Positions 17,245-26,632 of a DNA stretch of 26,966 nt are shown here, piece by piece (position 1 is the stretch's first letter; each line of letters starts with the position of its first letter). The position numbers and the translations under genes were made by a program. The notes beneath the pieces were generated by a model that was not told the DNA's origin, ran no database searches, and saw nothing but the letters and a program-made list of their open reading frames with translations. Location of the stretch: positions 1 through 26,966 of the forward strand of contig NZ_JOID01000044.1 in NCBI RefSeq assembly GCF_000719865.1, given 5' to 3'. The stretch comes from Streptomyces albus subsp. albus. GTDB taxonomy: Bacteria > Actinomycetota > Actinomycetes > Streptomycetales > Streptomycetaceae.

Positions 17245-17585
17245 ATGAAGGGCCTGCGCAGCCACGATGAGCGCCCGGTCGAGCAGCTCGCCTCCCGCGC
17301 ACTCACCAGCGGCAAGCGCAAGGTCGATGTCCATCGCGATGAGGACGGGCGGATCGTCGGGGCCGGCGGAGAGAGCGAGGGCAAGGAGCAAGAGCAGGAC
17401 GACGCCGACGCCGCTGCCGAGTCGGCCCTGCTCCACTTCTCCACGCCCCGGGACGCGGCGACCATCGCAGCGTTCCTGCGGACCCGGGTCCACCGGCCGG
17501 AGTCGCTGGTGTGGCTGCAGGGCTACCAGGCCCTGCAGCGCTGGCGGGCGGAGAACGGGATCACCGGCGTCTGCGCCGTGCGCTG
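17245..17585 (+). pseudogene. Internal fragment of a second TtrA-like helicase
   Basis: The translated segment LRSHDERPVEQLASRALTSG and, after a variable acidic linker, FLRTRVHRPESLVWLQGYQA with LQRWRAENGITG align with residues about 495-600 of the 888-residue helicase at 1156-3822 (LRSHSERMVDQLASRALTRG ... RPQSLVWLEGYQALLRWRAE). The homology starts near 17248 and stops near 17582, with no helicase motifs before or after. The linker differs strongly, so this is not a recent duplicate of the window's own helicase but a piece of a divergent paralogue. It abuts the stop end of the aldo/keto reductase remnant. It cannot be functional. Confidence 0.85.
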
Positions 17586-17598
17586 TTCGGTGTCCGGG

Positions 17599-18504
17599 TC
17601 AGGAGGAGGCGAGTGCACCGGTGATCTCCCGCAACTTCGCGCCGTTCAGGGAGGGTTGGGTGACGGCGTCGGCCGCCTCCTTCCAGTGTGGCGCACCGGA
17701 GGCGGCGAGAAGGACGTGTGTCACTCCTGGGCATGACGCGACGGCGAGGACGCACGCCTGTGCGGGGGTCGGGCCCGGCCGGATGAGGTCGGCGAACTCC
17801 TGGTCGACCATGCCGGAGGTCCCCGCCGTGCAGCGGGGCCGACGCCGTCACCCGCAGGCCCGCGCCGGCGGGGGCCGGGAGCGGGCCCCGGCCGTGGAGG
17901 GCCTGCGCGATCGGCGTCATCATCACCAGGCTGACCGGCAGCTGGACGGCGGCCAGGTGGTGCTGCCCGTCGGCGGCTTCGGCGGCCGGGACGAGCAGTC
18001 CCCCACCGTGAACGCCTCCTCCTCCAGGCCCGCCCATGCGGCAACGCCGTACCCTGCCACATGCCCAGCCGCGACCTCTTGCTCCAGGACGGTGAAGGCG
18101 TCCCGGATCGCGCGGTGCAGGGCGGGGCGGTCGCCGGGGTGGGCGCGCTCGGGGTTGTGCAGCAGGACCAGGTCCAGGCGGTCGCGCCCGAGCTGCTCGC
18201 GGTTGCGGCCGGTCTGCCGGCGCACGTAGTCGGGGGCGAGGCTGTGCCCGGCGGCGGCCTGGTCCTGGTTGAGGACACCGTCGTTCACGGTGTAGGTGCC
18301 GGTGGCCGCGGTGAAGTACCCCGTTCTGGTGGAGACGTTCAGCAACGGGTGGGCGGCCGGGGCCGGGGCCAGCAGGATCTGTGCGCGGCCGGTGGCGTGG
18401 TTGGGGGCGGTGTCGACCCACTGCGCGCCGGAGGCGGCCGCACGGACGGCCGCCTCCGGGATCGCCTGGCACCGGTGGGTACCGGGGGCGAGTTGTGCGG
18501 TCAC
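17599..18504 (-). pseudogene. Aldo/keto reductase-like gene broken by several frameshifts
   Basis: From GTG 18504 (GGGGAG six bases upstream) the frame gives an aldo/keto reductase-type N-terminal half: AAVRAAASGAQWVDTAPNHA, NREQLGRDRLDLVLLHNPER (the beta-strand with LLHNP) and VAAGHVAGYGVAAWAG. Near 17980-18000 the frame shifts to give HLAAVQLPVSLVMMTPIAQA (strand with the conserved QLP) and AGLRVTASAPLHGGDL. Near 17815 it shifts again to the C-terminus PAQACVLAVASCPGVTHVLL, ending at TGA 17601-17599. The TIM-barrel order is right, but the catalytic Asp-Tyr-Lys-His set is not clearly recognisable, suggesting a divergent subfamily. Two indels separate it from an intact ~300-residue enzyme. 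Confidence 0.7.
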
Positions 18505-18786
18505 AGCAGGCTCCCCACCGTCGCGCGCACGGAGAACTGCGGCAGCAGGGCCTCCTGGATCTCGGTTGGATTGACAACCCCGAGCTGCCAAGAGGCCCTG
18601 CCTTCATGCCCGCCGACGTCCTGCGGTCACCCGATCGAGACTCCCGTTCGACGCACACCCGTCGGATCGGAACGACAACAGCTTCCGAGCGCTGATTGCG
18701 GCATCGGCGACAAGCCACTATCGGCGGCTCCGGCGGCCGGAGCGTGGAGAATGACACCGGGCGTCCGGTCCGATATCTCGCCTTCA

Positions 18787-19188
18787 TCACCACTTGTGTG
18801 ATCTGATAGCGAATCGACCAGATCCTCCGTTGACGTTCGTCCGATCATCGGGGGCTACCGTGAATATTTTGCTGCGGTAATTCGTTACACCATACAGCTT
18901 GACGCTGGACGACGATTTTCGATTCCATACGGAGCGGGGGATCGAGAAGGAACACCGAATGTTCCCGCCGGCCCAGTTCGGGTCCTTCACGTTCCACTGG
19001 CACTTCTTGCCACGGCCGTTGGCCTTGGAGTACACGCAGAGGCTGCCGTTGGAGCAGGACCACGCCTGTACCGACTCGGAGTCGGGTGTGGAAGCCGAAG
19101 CTGTCGATACTGGATTTGCCAGCGTGCTGAGGGTAGCTATTGCGACAGCGACCCCCATACTGGAACTGAGTTTGAGCGAATTTCTCAT
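18787..19188 (-). CDS. Secreted peptidase inhibitor I36-like protein
   Basis: The start at ATG 19188 is set by AGGAGGG seven bases upstream; the frame is open farther but without a ribosome binding site. The 133-residue product has a Sec signal peptide (basic MRNSLKL, hydrophobic core VAVAIATLSTLA, cleavage after ASA near residue 33). The mature part has four cysteines in the order WSC-x5-C, KKC, IRC and an aromatic/Gly-rich beta-crystallin-like pattern (SLCVYSKANGRGKKCQW, NWAGGNIRCSF) typical of Streptomyces family I36 inhibitors such as SMI. It probably acts outside the cell on a metallopeptidase, or is one of the many I36-fold proteins of unknown target. Confidence 0.75.
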   Translation of the reverse strand: MRNSLKLSSSMGVAVAIATLSTLANPVSTASASTPDSESVQAWSCSNGSLCVYSKANGRGKKCQWNVKDPNWAGGNIRCSFSIPRSVWNRKSSSSVKLYGVTNYRSKIFTVAPDDRTNVNGGSGRFAIRSHKW

Positions 19189-19606
19189 GTCGCACCCTCC
19201 TGAAGGTAGCGCCTTTCGCCCTGTTGGTGCAGGCACATGCAGTCCCTGAGCGCACGGTGGAACTCTGGAATTTGACGCATTTTAGCAGCTGCAGATGCCG
19301 GCCTGCGTCTCATGTTGGATTGCGCCGAGAGATGAGCCGGCTTCTCAGCTCCGCTCGATTCAGATCATCATCATGGGCGTGAGCGTGCCAGTCACTCATT
19401 TCGGTGCCAGCCGAAACGAACCTTCCTGGCACGACAGCGCGGGCCCCCACGCCATCCCGGGGCCCGCGCGGCCGCTTGAGCCTCGCTGATCATTCGGCCT
19501 GTTCGACCCTATGGGTGACCGACTGTGCGGCTGACAATCATTTCGGGAGTACGGGCCTGTGACCATTTGTCACGGGGCAGCGATGAGAAGCCGACAGGGG
19601 GCAAAG
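19189..19606. other. Intergenic region with an orphan hairpin
   Basis: No gene is supported. A perfect 11-bp stem GCGCGGGCCCC (19437-19447) pairs with GGGGCCCGCGC (19459-19469). It looks like a factor-independent terminator but no gene ends near it on either strand, so it may mark a deleted neighbour. The rest presumably carries the promoters of the I36 gene and the regulator. Confidence 0.45.
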
Positions 19607-20566
19607 ATGCTGCGGGTCCACTTCACTGCGGAAGACCTCCTGCGGGTGACGGTCGCCCGCAGACCGGCACCACTGATGGAGCTCGGGCTGACTCTTGCCG
19701 CGCTCCAGCGCACCGACCTGCCGCCCGTCTTCGCCAGATGGCAGCAGTCCGTGCGACGGGCCCTCCCGCACAACGCCCGTCCCCTGCTGGAGCTGGTGCC
19801 CCCCACTGCACGGGGACCGCTGTTCCTGGACCCGCCTGCCCCAGGGTTCAGCGAGGGCATCGACCAGGTCCGCTCCACCTCACCACGGGAGGCCCGGTCC
19901 CAACTCGCCCTACTGCTCGAGTCCACGGGCCGCCCCGTCACCAGTTGGACCCGGCACCTGGCTGACCAGGACCGGGAGGCCTGGCAGACCCTCGTCACCG
20001 CAATTCACGCCGCCCGCGACTCCCTGCTCACCCCTGTGTGGCCCCGCATACAGGCGGGCTACGACGCCGAGTACGCCTGGCGTACCCAACTCCTGGCTCG
20101 GCACGGCATCCGCGAGACACTGGCCGGCCTGTCACCCGGCTCCCGGTGGAACGGAACCACCCTGGAGATTCCCAGACCCAAAGCGACCGACTGCTTTCTC
20201 GGTGGGAGAAGCCTCGTCCTGATGCCGTCGCCGGTGTGGACCTCCTACCCACTGTTCGCCTCGCGACCAGAAGAGGCCGGCCTCCTCATTTACCCGAGCG
20301 TGACCCCGCTGCCCCTGCTTGAGGCCCCGAACAGCACTGCCCCCCTCGCCACCCTGCTCGGCACGACCCGCGCTGCGATCCTGCAGTTACTCACTACCGA
20401 ACGCACCACCACCGACCTCGCCGTAGAGCTGAGCCTCGCCAACTCCACAGCCTCCGAACACGCCAAGGCCCTGCGCGGCGCCCACCTGATCACCACGCGG
20501 CGCGAAGGCAAAACCATGCGGCACCAATGCACATCACTCGGCCTGGACCTCCTCGCTGGGTGCTGA
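19607..20566 (+). CDS. ArsR-like winged-helix transcriptional regulator (DUF5937-type)
   Basis: I start at ATG 19607, after AGGGGGCAAAG; the frame extends to 19559 without a site. The 319-residue protein begins LRVHFTAEDLLRVTVARRPA, typical of Streptomyces regulators with an N-terminal DUF5937-like region, then a long middle domain (WRTQLLARHGIRETLAGLSP). The C-terminal ~75 residues form a winged helix of ArsR/HTH_20 type: TLLGTTRAAILQLLTTERTT, LSLANSTASEHAKALRGAHL and ITTRREGKTMRHQCT (wing). An in-frame TTA codon (20387-20389) near the HTH suggests bldA dependence. Its target is not evident; no coupled gene follows, and its neighbours are remnants. Confidence 0.82.
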   Translation: MLRVHFTAEDLLRVTVARRPAPLMELGLTLAALQRTDLPPVFARWQQSVRRALPHNARPLLELVPPTARGPLFLDPPAPGFSEGIDQVRSTSPREARSQLALLLESTGRPVTSWTRHLADQDREAWQTLVTAIHAARDSLLTPVWPRIQAGYDAEYAWRTQLLARHGIRETLAGLSPGSRWNGTTLEIPRPKATDCFLGGRSLVLMPSPVWTSYPLFASRPEEAGLLIYPSVTPLPLLEAPNSTAPLATLLGTTRAAILQLLTTERTTTDLAVELSLANSTASEHAKALRGAHLITTRREGKTMRHQCTSLGLDLLAGC

Positions 20567-20705
20567 TTCTCGCCTCGTTGCGCTGGACGTTCTCACGAGG
20601 TGGCTACGGTCGCCCCGGCACGTGCCGACGAGCTCGTGCCCCGGCCCTCCTCTCCGTGGGCCCTGGTGTGACACTCCACTGAGTGCTGTTACCGAGCCGT
20701 GATCG

Positions 20706-21288
20706 TCAGGCAGGTGCGGCGCAGAGTTCGGAGACGATCGTGAACGAGGTCGTCACCATCGGGATCGCCACGGCCGGCGGCATCACCGCGTGCGTGGTCT
20801 GGCCGTGCGCCATGCCGTCGCGAATCTGCCGGCCATAGTCGAGGTACTCCGCCTGCCGTGCCGTCAGGATCCCGTCGGCGGCGCCTTGGTTGATGAGCTG
20901 GTGCAGCGGCTTCTTGCCCGCGTCCGGGATCCGGTCGTGCAGCACGATCCACCGCGATCAGGGAGTGCCTGACCGCCACGGTGGAGAACTCGTAGCAGTA
21001 GTACGACTGGCACAGCAGCTCACGGGCCGTCCGCAGGACGGTCGCTGCGGCTTCGGGTACGCCGGCGAGACGCGGCGCAGGAAGGTGCCCGAGGCGCGGG
21101 AGGAGCGGGCGTCGGGGCCGAGGAGGGCGTAGCCGGCCATGCCGGCCGTCGCGGTGGTAGGCGGGCTTGCCGCGGCGGGTGGGGAGGCGGTCCAGGCTTT
21201 GGCGGACGTAGTCGAGGGTGCTGAGGTCCTGCGGCCACACGAGTTCGGTTTCGCGGGCGAGCTGCTCGGGTTCGATGAGGGCGCTCAT
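20706..21288 (-). pseudogene. Hypothetical gene broken by about three frameshifts
   Basis: Reading from ATG 21288, pieces in different frames join into one protein: SALIEPEQLARETELVWPQD and DYVRQSLDRLPTRRGKPAYH; then AGYALLGPDARSSRASGTFL; then RTARELLCQSYYCYEFSTVA with VRHSLIAVDR; then LHDRIPDAGKKPLHQLINQG, ARQAEYLDYGRQIRDGMAHG and AVAIPMVTTSFTIVSELCAA to the stop at 20706. Breaks fall near 21140, 21060 and 20945. The total would be about 195 residues; the tail resembles HEPN/DUF4145-like helical proteins (DxGRQxRxGMAHG), which is a guess. The ATG overlaps the TGA of the primase remnant (ATGA), so it was the second gene of an operon. Confidence 0.6.
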
Positions 21289-21640
21289 GAGGTCTCTGCC
21301 ACTTCGGCGTTGAGGCCGATGCCCGGGGTAGTACGTGCGCTGGTTGGACAAGATCATCTCTTTGGGGGTGGCGATACCGGCAGTGTCCCGGACGCGGGCG
21401 GCGAAGGCGCGGGAGGAGACCGGGTTGGCCCCTCGAGCCGGTACCAGTCCCGGTAGGCGGTGCAGAGGCTGGTCTGCTCGGCCCGGTGGGCGGGGTCGAG
21501 GGTGCAGCGCCCGGTGTGGTCCTCGGTCTCGGCGTAGGCGGTGGTGGCGACGCGTACGCGCTGCGGGCCGGTGAGGTCGCGGTCGCCGGTGAGGTGGCGG
21601 CGGGCGCCGGTGATGAGCCAGTGCGGGATGCCGGGGCCCG
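21285..21640 (-). pseudogene. C-terminal remnant of a P4/D5-type phage or plasmid primase-helicase
   Basis: The minus strand gives HWLITGARRHLTGDRDLTGP, VRVATTAYAETEDHTGR and TSLCTAYRDWYRLEG, then after a one-base shift near 21430 ANPVSSRAFAARVRDTAGIA, and after another near 21310 PGIGLNAEVAETS with stop TGA 21287-21285. This order (a G-x-W-x-x-x-GA helix, V-x-x-AT-x-x-Y-x-x-E, then a winged-helix segment with AFAARVR) is the usual C-terminus of D5/P4-family primases. The ATPase and primase domains are absent; upstream of ~21640 the DNA is low-complexity. It marks an erased phage or integrative element. Confidence 0.65.
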
Positions 21641-21839
21641 CGTGCCCGGTGACCGCGCGCCCGGGTCCCGGCGACCGTGCCACCGGCACGGTCGGTCTCT
21701 CTCCCGGGTCGGGCCGGCGGCCGCCGACTCCCCGGCCTCCCGTCCTCCCGTCCCCGACTCCCTGCCTCCCCGGCTCCCTGCCTCCCCGAATCCCGGGCGC
21801 AGGCCGGGCGCAGGCCGGGCGATCACGTAGGGTCGGCGG
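21641..21839. repeat. Low-complexity CCTCCC/GGCTCCC-rich spacer before yciO
   Basis: Imperfect short repeats such as CTCCCTGCCTCCCCGG and a double GGGCGCAGGCC (about 21788-21810) fill the spacer. The unit is the reverse complement of the CGGGAGC heptamers found after yciO. No gene or clear promoter is visible. Confidence 0.5.
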
Positions 21840-22460
21840 ATGGCGAAGTATTTCGATGTGCATCCCGACAACCCCCAGCAGCGCACCATCGGCACGGTGG
21901 CCGACAGCATCCGCTCCGGCGCGCTCGTCGCCTACCCGACCGATTCCTGTTTCGCCCTGGGATGCCAGCTGGGCAACCGTGAGGCCATCGGCCGGATGCG
22001 GTCGATCCGCAATCTCGACGACCGTCACCACTTCACCCTGGTATGCCGGGACTTCGCGCAGCTGAGCCAGTTCGTGCGCGTCGACAACGACGTGTTCCGC
22101 GCGATCAAGGCGGCGACACCCGGCAGTTACACCTTCATCCTTCCCGCCACGAAGGAGGTGCCGCGCCTGCTGCTGCACCCGAAGAAGAAGACCGTCGGGG
22201 TCCGCATCCCCGACCACGTCGTCACCCAGGCCCTGGTCGCCGAGCTCGGTGAGCCGCTGCTGTCCACCACCCTCCTCCTGCCCGACGAGGACGAGCCGCT
22301 GACGCAGGGCTGGGAGATCAAGGAACGCCTCGACCATGTGGTCGACGCCGTGGTCGACTCGGGCGACTGCGGTACGGAGCCGACCACGGTCATCGACTTC
22401 TCCGACGGCGAAGCCGAGATCGTACGCCGCGGGGCCGGTGACACCGCGCGCTTCGAGTAG
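21840..22460 (+). CDS. yciO: Sua5/YciO/YrdC-family protein, YciO orthologue
   Basis: A 206-residue protein that I recognise by its match along the whole length to E. coli YciO: YFDVHPDNPQQRTIGTVADS at the start, LVAYPTDSCFALGCQLGN (nucleotide-site loop), DRHHFTLVCRDFAQLSQF, PGSYTFILPATKEVPRLL with the basic KKKTVGVRIP motif, LSTTLLLP, and TTVIDFSDGEAEIVRRGAGD at the end. The fold binds ATP and threonylcarbamoyl-AMP; YrdC and Sua5 make the tRNA t6A precursor, while YciO's physiological role is unclear. It is intact and stands alone between remnants, flanked on both sides by low-complexity repeats, and it is normally a core-genome gene, so its place in this decayed arm is unexpected. Confidence 0.92.
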   Translation: MAKYFDVHPDNPQQRTIGTVADSIRSGALVAYPTDSCFALGCQLGNREAIGRMRSIRNLDDRHHFTLVCRDFAQLSQFVRVDNDVFRAIKAATPGSYTFILPATKEVPRLLLHPKKKTVGVRIPDHVVTQALVAELGEPLLSTTLLLPDEDEPLTQGWEIKERLDHVVDAVVDSGDCGTEPTTVIDFSDGEAEIVRRGAGDTARFE

Positions 22461-22486
22461 TGGTCCGGCGGGGCCGGACGAACGGC

Positions 22487-22619
22487 CGGGAGCCGAGAGC
22501 CGGGAGCCGGGAGCCGAGGGCCGAGAGCCGGGAGCCGGGCGCCGAGGGCCGGGAGCCGGGAGCCGGGAGCCGGGGGCCGAGGGCCGGGAGCCGGGGGCCG
22601 AGGGCCGGGCGCCGAGGGC
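22487..22619 (+). repeat. Heptanucleotide tandem array, 19 copies of CGGGAGC-like units
   Basis: The unit varies among CGGGAGC, CGAGAGC, CGAGGGC, CGGGGGC and CGGGCGC in unbroken 7-base register. Since seven is not a multiple of three and all frames give only RE/PG/SR-type peptides, it is non-coding. It begins 27 bases after the yciO stop. Confidence 0.9.
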
Positions 22620-22732
22620 CGTCCCCGCTGCCGGACGGGTGGGTCAACCCCTGTCGTGGCGGGCCGGGTTGGCGTGGAGGGTGATCCTTGCGTCGCGTAC
22701 CGGCCCCAGCCCCCCGGGAGGGTCTCCCCTTC

Positions 22733-23237
22733 ATGCGCAGACTGCTCGGAACCCCTGCCGCCGGTGTGATCGCGCTGACCGGCCTCGCCGCCCCCGGGCC
22801 CGCCGCGGCGGGCGGCCCGGCCCCGGCCGGCTGCCCCGGCCGGCGGCTCCTTCATCGTCCTCACCTACAACATCGCCGGGCTGCCGCTCGGCCCCGGCGA
22901 CAGCGATCCGGCGGCCAACACGGCGCTGACCGGGCAGCGGCCGGCTCCCTACGATGTCGACGTCCAGGAGCACTTCGACCACCACGCCTCCCTCTACGCC
23001 CACGACGCCCGCCCCCGCCACACCCCCACCGGCGGCGGGGCCGGCTTCGGGGACGGCCTCAACACCCTGTCCGGCCGGCCCTTCCAGGACTTCGAGCGGG
23101 TCCGCTGGACGGGCTGCACCGGCACCGGCTGCCTCACGCCCAAGGGCTTCTCCCTCGCCCGGGTCCCTCTACGGTGCTCCGCCACGGGGGCGGCGGCGCT
23201 TCCGTCTCCCTCCCCCTCGCCGAGGATGGACACCTGA
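22733..23237 (+). pseudogene. Secreted endonuclease/exonuclease/phosphatase-family gene, frameshifted and truncated
   Basis: ATG 22733 opens a Sec signal peptide (MRRLLGTPAAGVIALTGLAA, then APGPAAAGGP). Around 22825-22845 the frame changes to one giving FIVLTYNIAGLPLG (first EEP motif with Asn), NTALTGQRPAPYDVDVQEHF (catalytic Glu strand), HTPTGGGAGFGDGLNTLSG and DFERVRWTGCTGTGCLTPKG. The homology breaks off after KGFSLARV, where the family continues with the HTN and GDxN motifs, and a stop follows at 23235-23237. About half of the domain, with the DNase/phosphatase His, is gone. A following stretch (SVSLPLAEDGHLTSVTLSRG, third frame) may be the tail of another lost gene. Confidence 0.72.
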
Positions 23238-23335
23238 CTTCGGTGACCCTCTCCCGCGGCAGCAAGGACGCCGGCACCGGGATCTTCTCCGCCGCCTTCC
23301 CGAGCGCGCCGCTTCCCGGGCGTGTGGAGCGCGGC

Positions 23336-23372
23336 CGAAAAGCGGCGGGCGCGGACGCGGTGCCGCTTTTCG
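23336..23372. terminator. Bidirectional terminator
   Basis: CGAAAAGCGGC (23336-23346) pairs perfectly with GCCGCTTTTCG (23362-23372). The A4/T4 arms at the base of the stem allow it to work in both directions. It ends the 58-residue gene on the minus strand (stop at 23389). Confidence 0.72.
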
Positions 23373-23388
23373 GGTGCGTCCCGGGCCG

Positions 23389-23565
23389 TCAGCGTCTGCG
23401 GCCGCCCCGGCTCAGGCCGTTCCCGATGCCCGCCACGTGCAGGGCCAGCAGACCCAGTCCGATGAGCATGAGGTTCGTGGACGAGAAAACGTCGTTCGCC
23501 GAGAGTTCCGCCGCGTTGACGACAAACGCGATGAAGAACACAACCGCCGCTGCGATACCCGCCAT
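23389..23565 (-). CDS. 58-residue small membrane protein
   Basis: ATG 23565 follows GGGGAGG at ideal spacing. The protein has two hydrophobic helices (AGIAAAVVFFIAFVVNA and TNLMLIGLGLLALHVAGI) separated by AELSANDVFSS and a basic tail ending RGGRRR, so the C-terminus is probably cytoplasmic. Proteins of this size and layout are common in Streptomyces genomes, but I know no function. It ends in a strong terminator and is a single-gene unit. Good ribosome binding site, intact frame and terminator together make it a real gene. Confidence 0.75.
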   Translation of the reverse strand: MAGIAAAVVFFIAFVVNAAELSANDVFSSTNLMLIGLGLLALHVAGIGNGLSRGGRRR

Positions 23566-23911
23566 GGTGCCTCCCCTGGAGATGTGGTGAACACCGTGTG
23601 CCCCCTGCCTCCCCGCCGGACACAACACACCGGCGCTCCGGACGGGACGGCGCACCCCGCGGGACCGGGGCGGGACGCACGACACCGACGGCACCGGACC
23701 CCCGGCCCGCGCACCCTTTCGCCCGGCTCTGTCTCACATCCGGTGGTGACGGACAGCAACCATAGTGATGGGTAGGCCGTCGACGAGAACCCTCAAGTCC
23801 GCGCACCGTGGCGATCGTTCCTCGGTACCGGTTGATCGGCTCGGCGTCTGCCCGCAAGGTCCGGCGCGACACGCTCCGCGACCTCGGTGCGCTGCCGTCC
23901 CTTTCGGACTC

Positions 23912-23977
23912 AAGGTCAGAGCAGCGGTCACACTCTCGGCAAGCAAGGTCAGAGCAGCGGTCGCACTCTCGGCAAGC
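23912..23977 (+). repeat. 33-bp tandem duplication
   Basis: Two copies starting AAGGTCAGAGCAGCGGTC that differ at one base (A or G at unit position 19). Non-coding; 11-codon length but no ORF context. Confidence 0.9.
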
Positions 23978-24015
23978 AACGCCGCTCACCTCTTGCGCTC
24001 CGTCACCACCGGACG

Positions 24016-24085
24016 GTGGCGGCCACTCCCCCGCCACCGACCCCGTGCCCCGTACGGTGTACGGGCCGGGGCCCCGACGGGGGGT
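24016..24085 (-). repeat. Partial copy of the M23 peptidase gene
   Basis: This piece is nearly the same as 24593-24661: both read TGGCGGCCACTC...CCGTGCCCCGTACGGTGT on the plus strand. On the minus strand it encodes [20 protein letters not shown], matching [20 protein letters not shown] of the M23 domain, and continues GRH where the zinc-binding HTGVDY should follow, but the sequence then departs. It is the stub of a second M23-type gene. Confidence 0.8.
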
Positions 24086-24200
24086 GAGACAGGGCTCTTC
24101 GCCCAACACCCCGCGACACGCCCGGGCCGGCGAAGGGTCCGGGGGAGGGGGGAACACCTCTGGCCCGGGCCGGAAGGAGGCTGACGGCCCCAGCACGCGG

Positions 24201-24249
24201 AAAGAGCCCCGGGAGACGGCCGCAGCGCGCGGGGCGGCCGCCTCCCGGG
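24201..24249 (-). terminator. Terminator of the peptidoglycan hydrolase gene
   Basis: A 16-bp stem with one mismatch (24208-24223 with 24234-24249, arms CCCGGGAGACGGCCGC and GCGGCCGCCTCCCGGG), followed on the minus strand by GGCTCTTTCC. It lies 23 bases past the stop at 24272. Confidence 0.72.
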
Positions 24250-24271
24250 AGATTCCGTGCCCGTCAGCCCG

Positions 24272-26508
<2,237 letters not shown>

Positions 26509-26574
26509 CCGCCCCCGTGCGGTTCCACACCCGCCCCCGTGCCGTTCCACACCCGCCCCCGTGCCGTTCCACAC
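26509..26574 (+). repeat. Three 22-bp tandem repeats next to the adapter
   Basis: CCGCCCCCGTGCCGTTCCAC plus AC, three times, the first copy with one change. It ends two bases before the adapter and is the likely place where assembly failed. Confidence 0.92.
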
Positions 26575-26575
26575 C

Positions 26576-26632
26576 CTGTCTCTTATACACATCTCCGAGC
26601 CCACGAGACGGACTCCTATCTCGTATGCCGTC
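26576..26632 (+). other. Illumina Nextera adapter contamination
   Basis: The order is CTGTCTCTTATACACATCT (Tn5 mosaic end, 26576-26594), CCGAGCCCACGAGAC (read-2 adapter), GGACTCCT (the i7 index known as N705) and ATCTCGTATGCCGTC (start of P7). The match is exact over 57 bases, then ends. This is library sequence, not genome. Confidence 0.99.

Larger units (their letters stand above)
23566..24200. other. About 630-base gene-free region with two duplications
   Basis: No ORF is credible. It contains a 33-bp tandem duplication (23912-23977) and a ~70-bp copy of an internal part of the downstream M23 peptidase gene (24016-24085), listed separately. Confidence 0.55.

Noticed and set aside
23912..23977. 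CRISPR-like direct repeat
   Set aside because: Only two adjacent copies without spacers, no cas genes; a simple tandem duplication.
22994..24196. 400-codon minus-strand open frame
   Set aside because: It crosses the bidirectional terminator, the antisense of the 58-residue gene frame and the M23 stub, and has random GC-rich composition.
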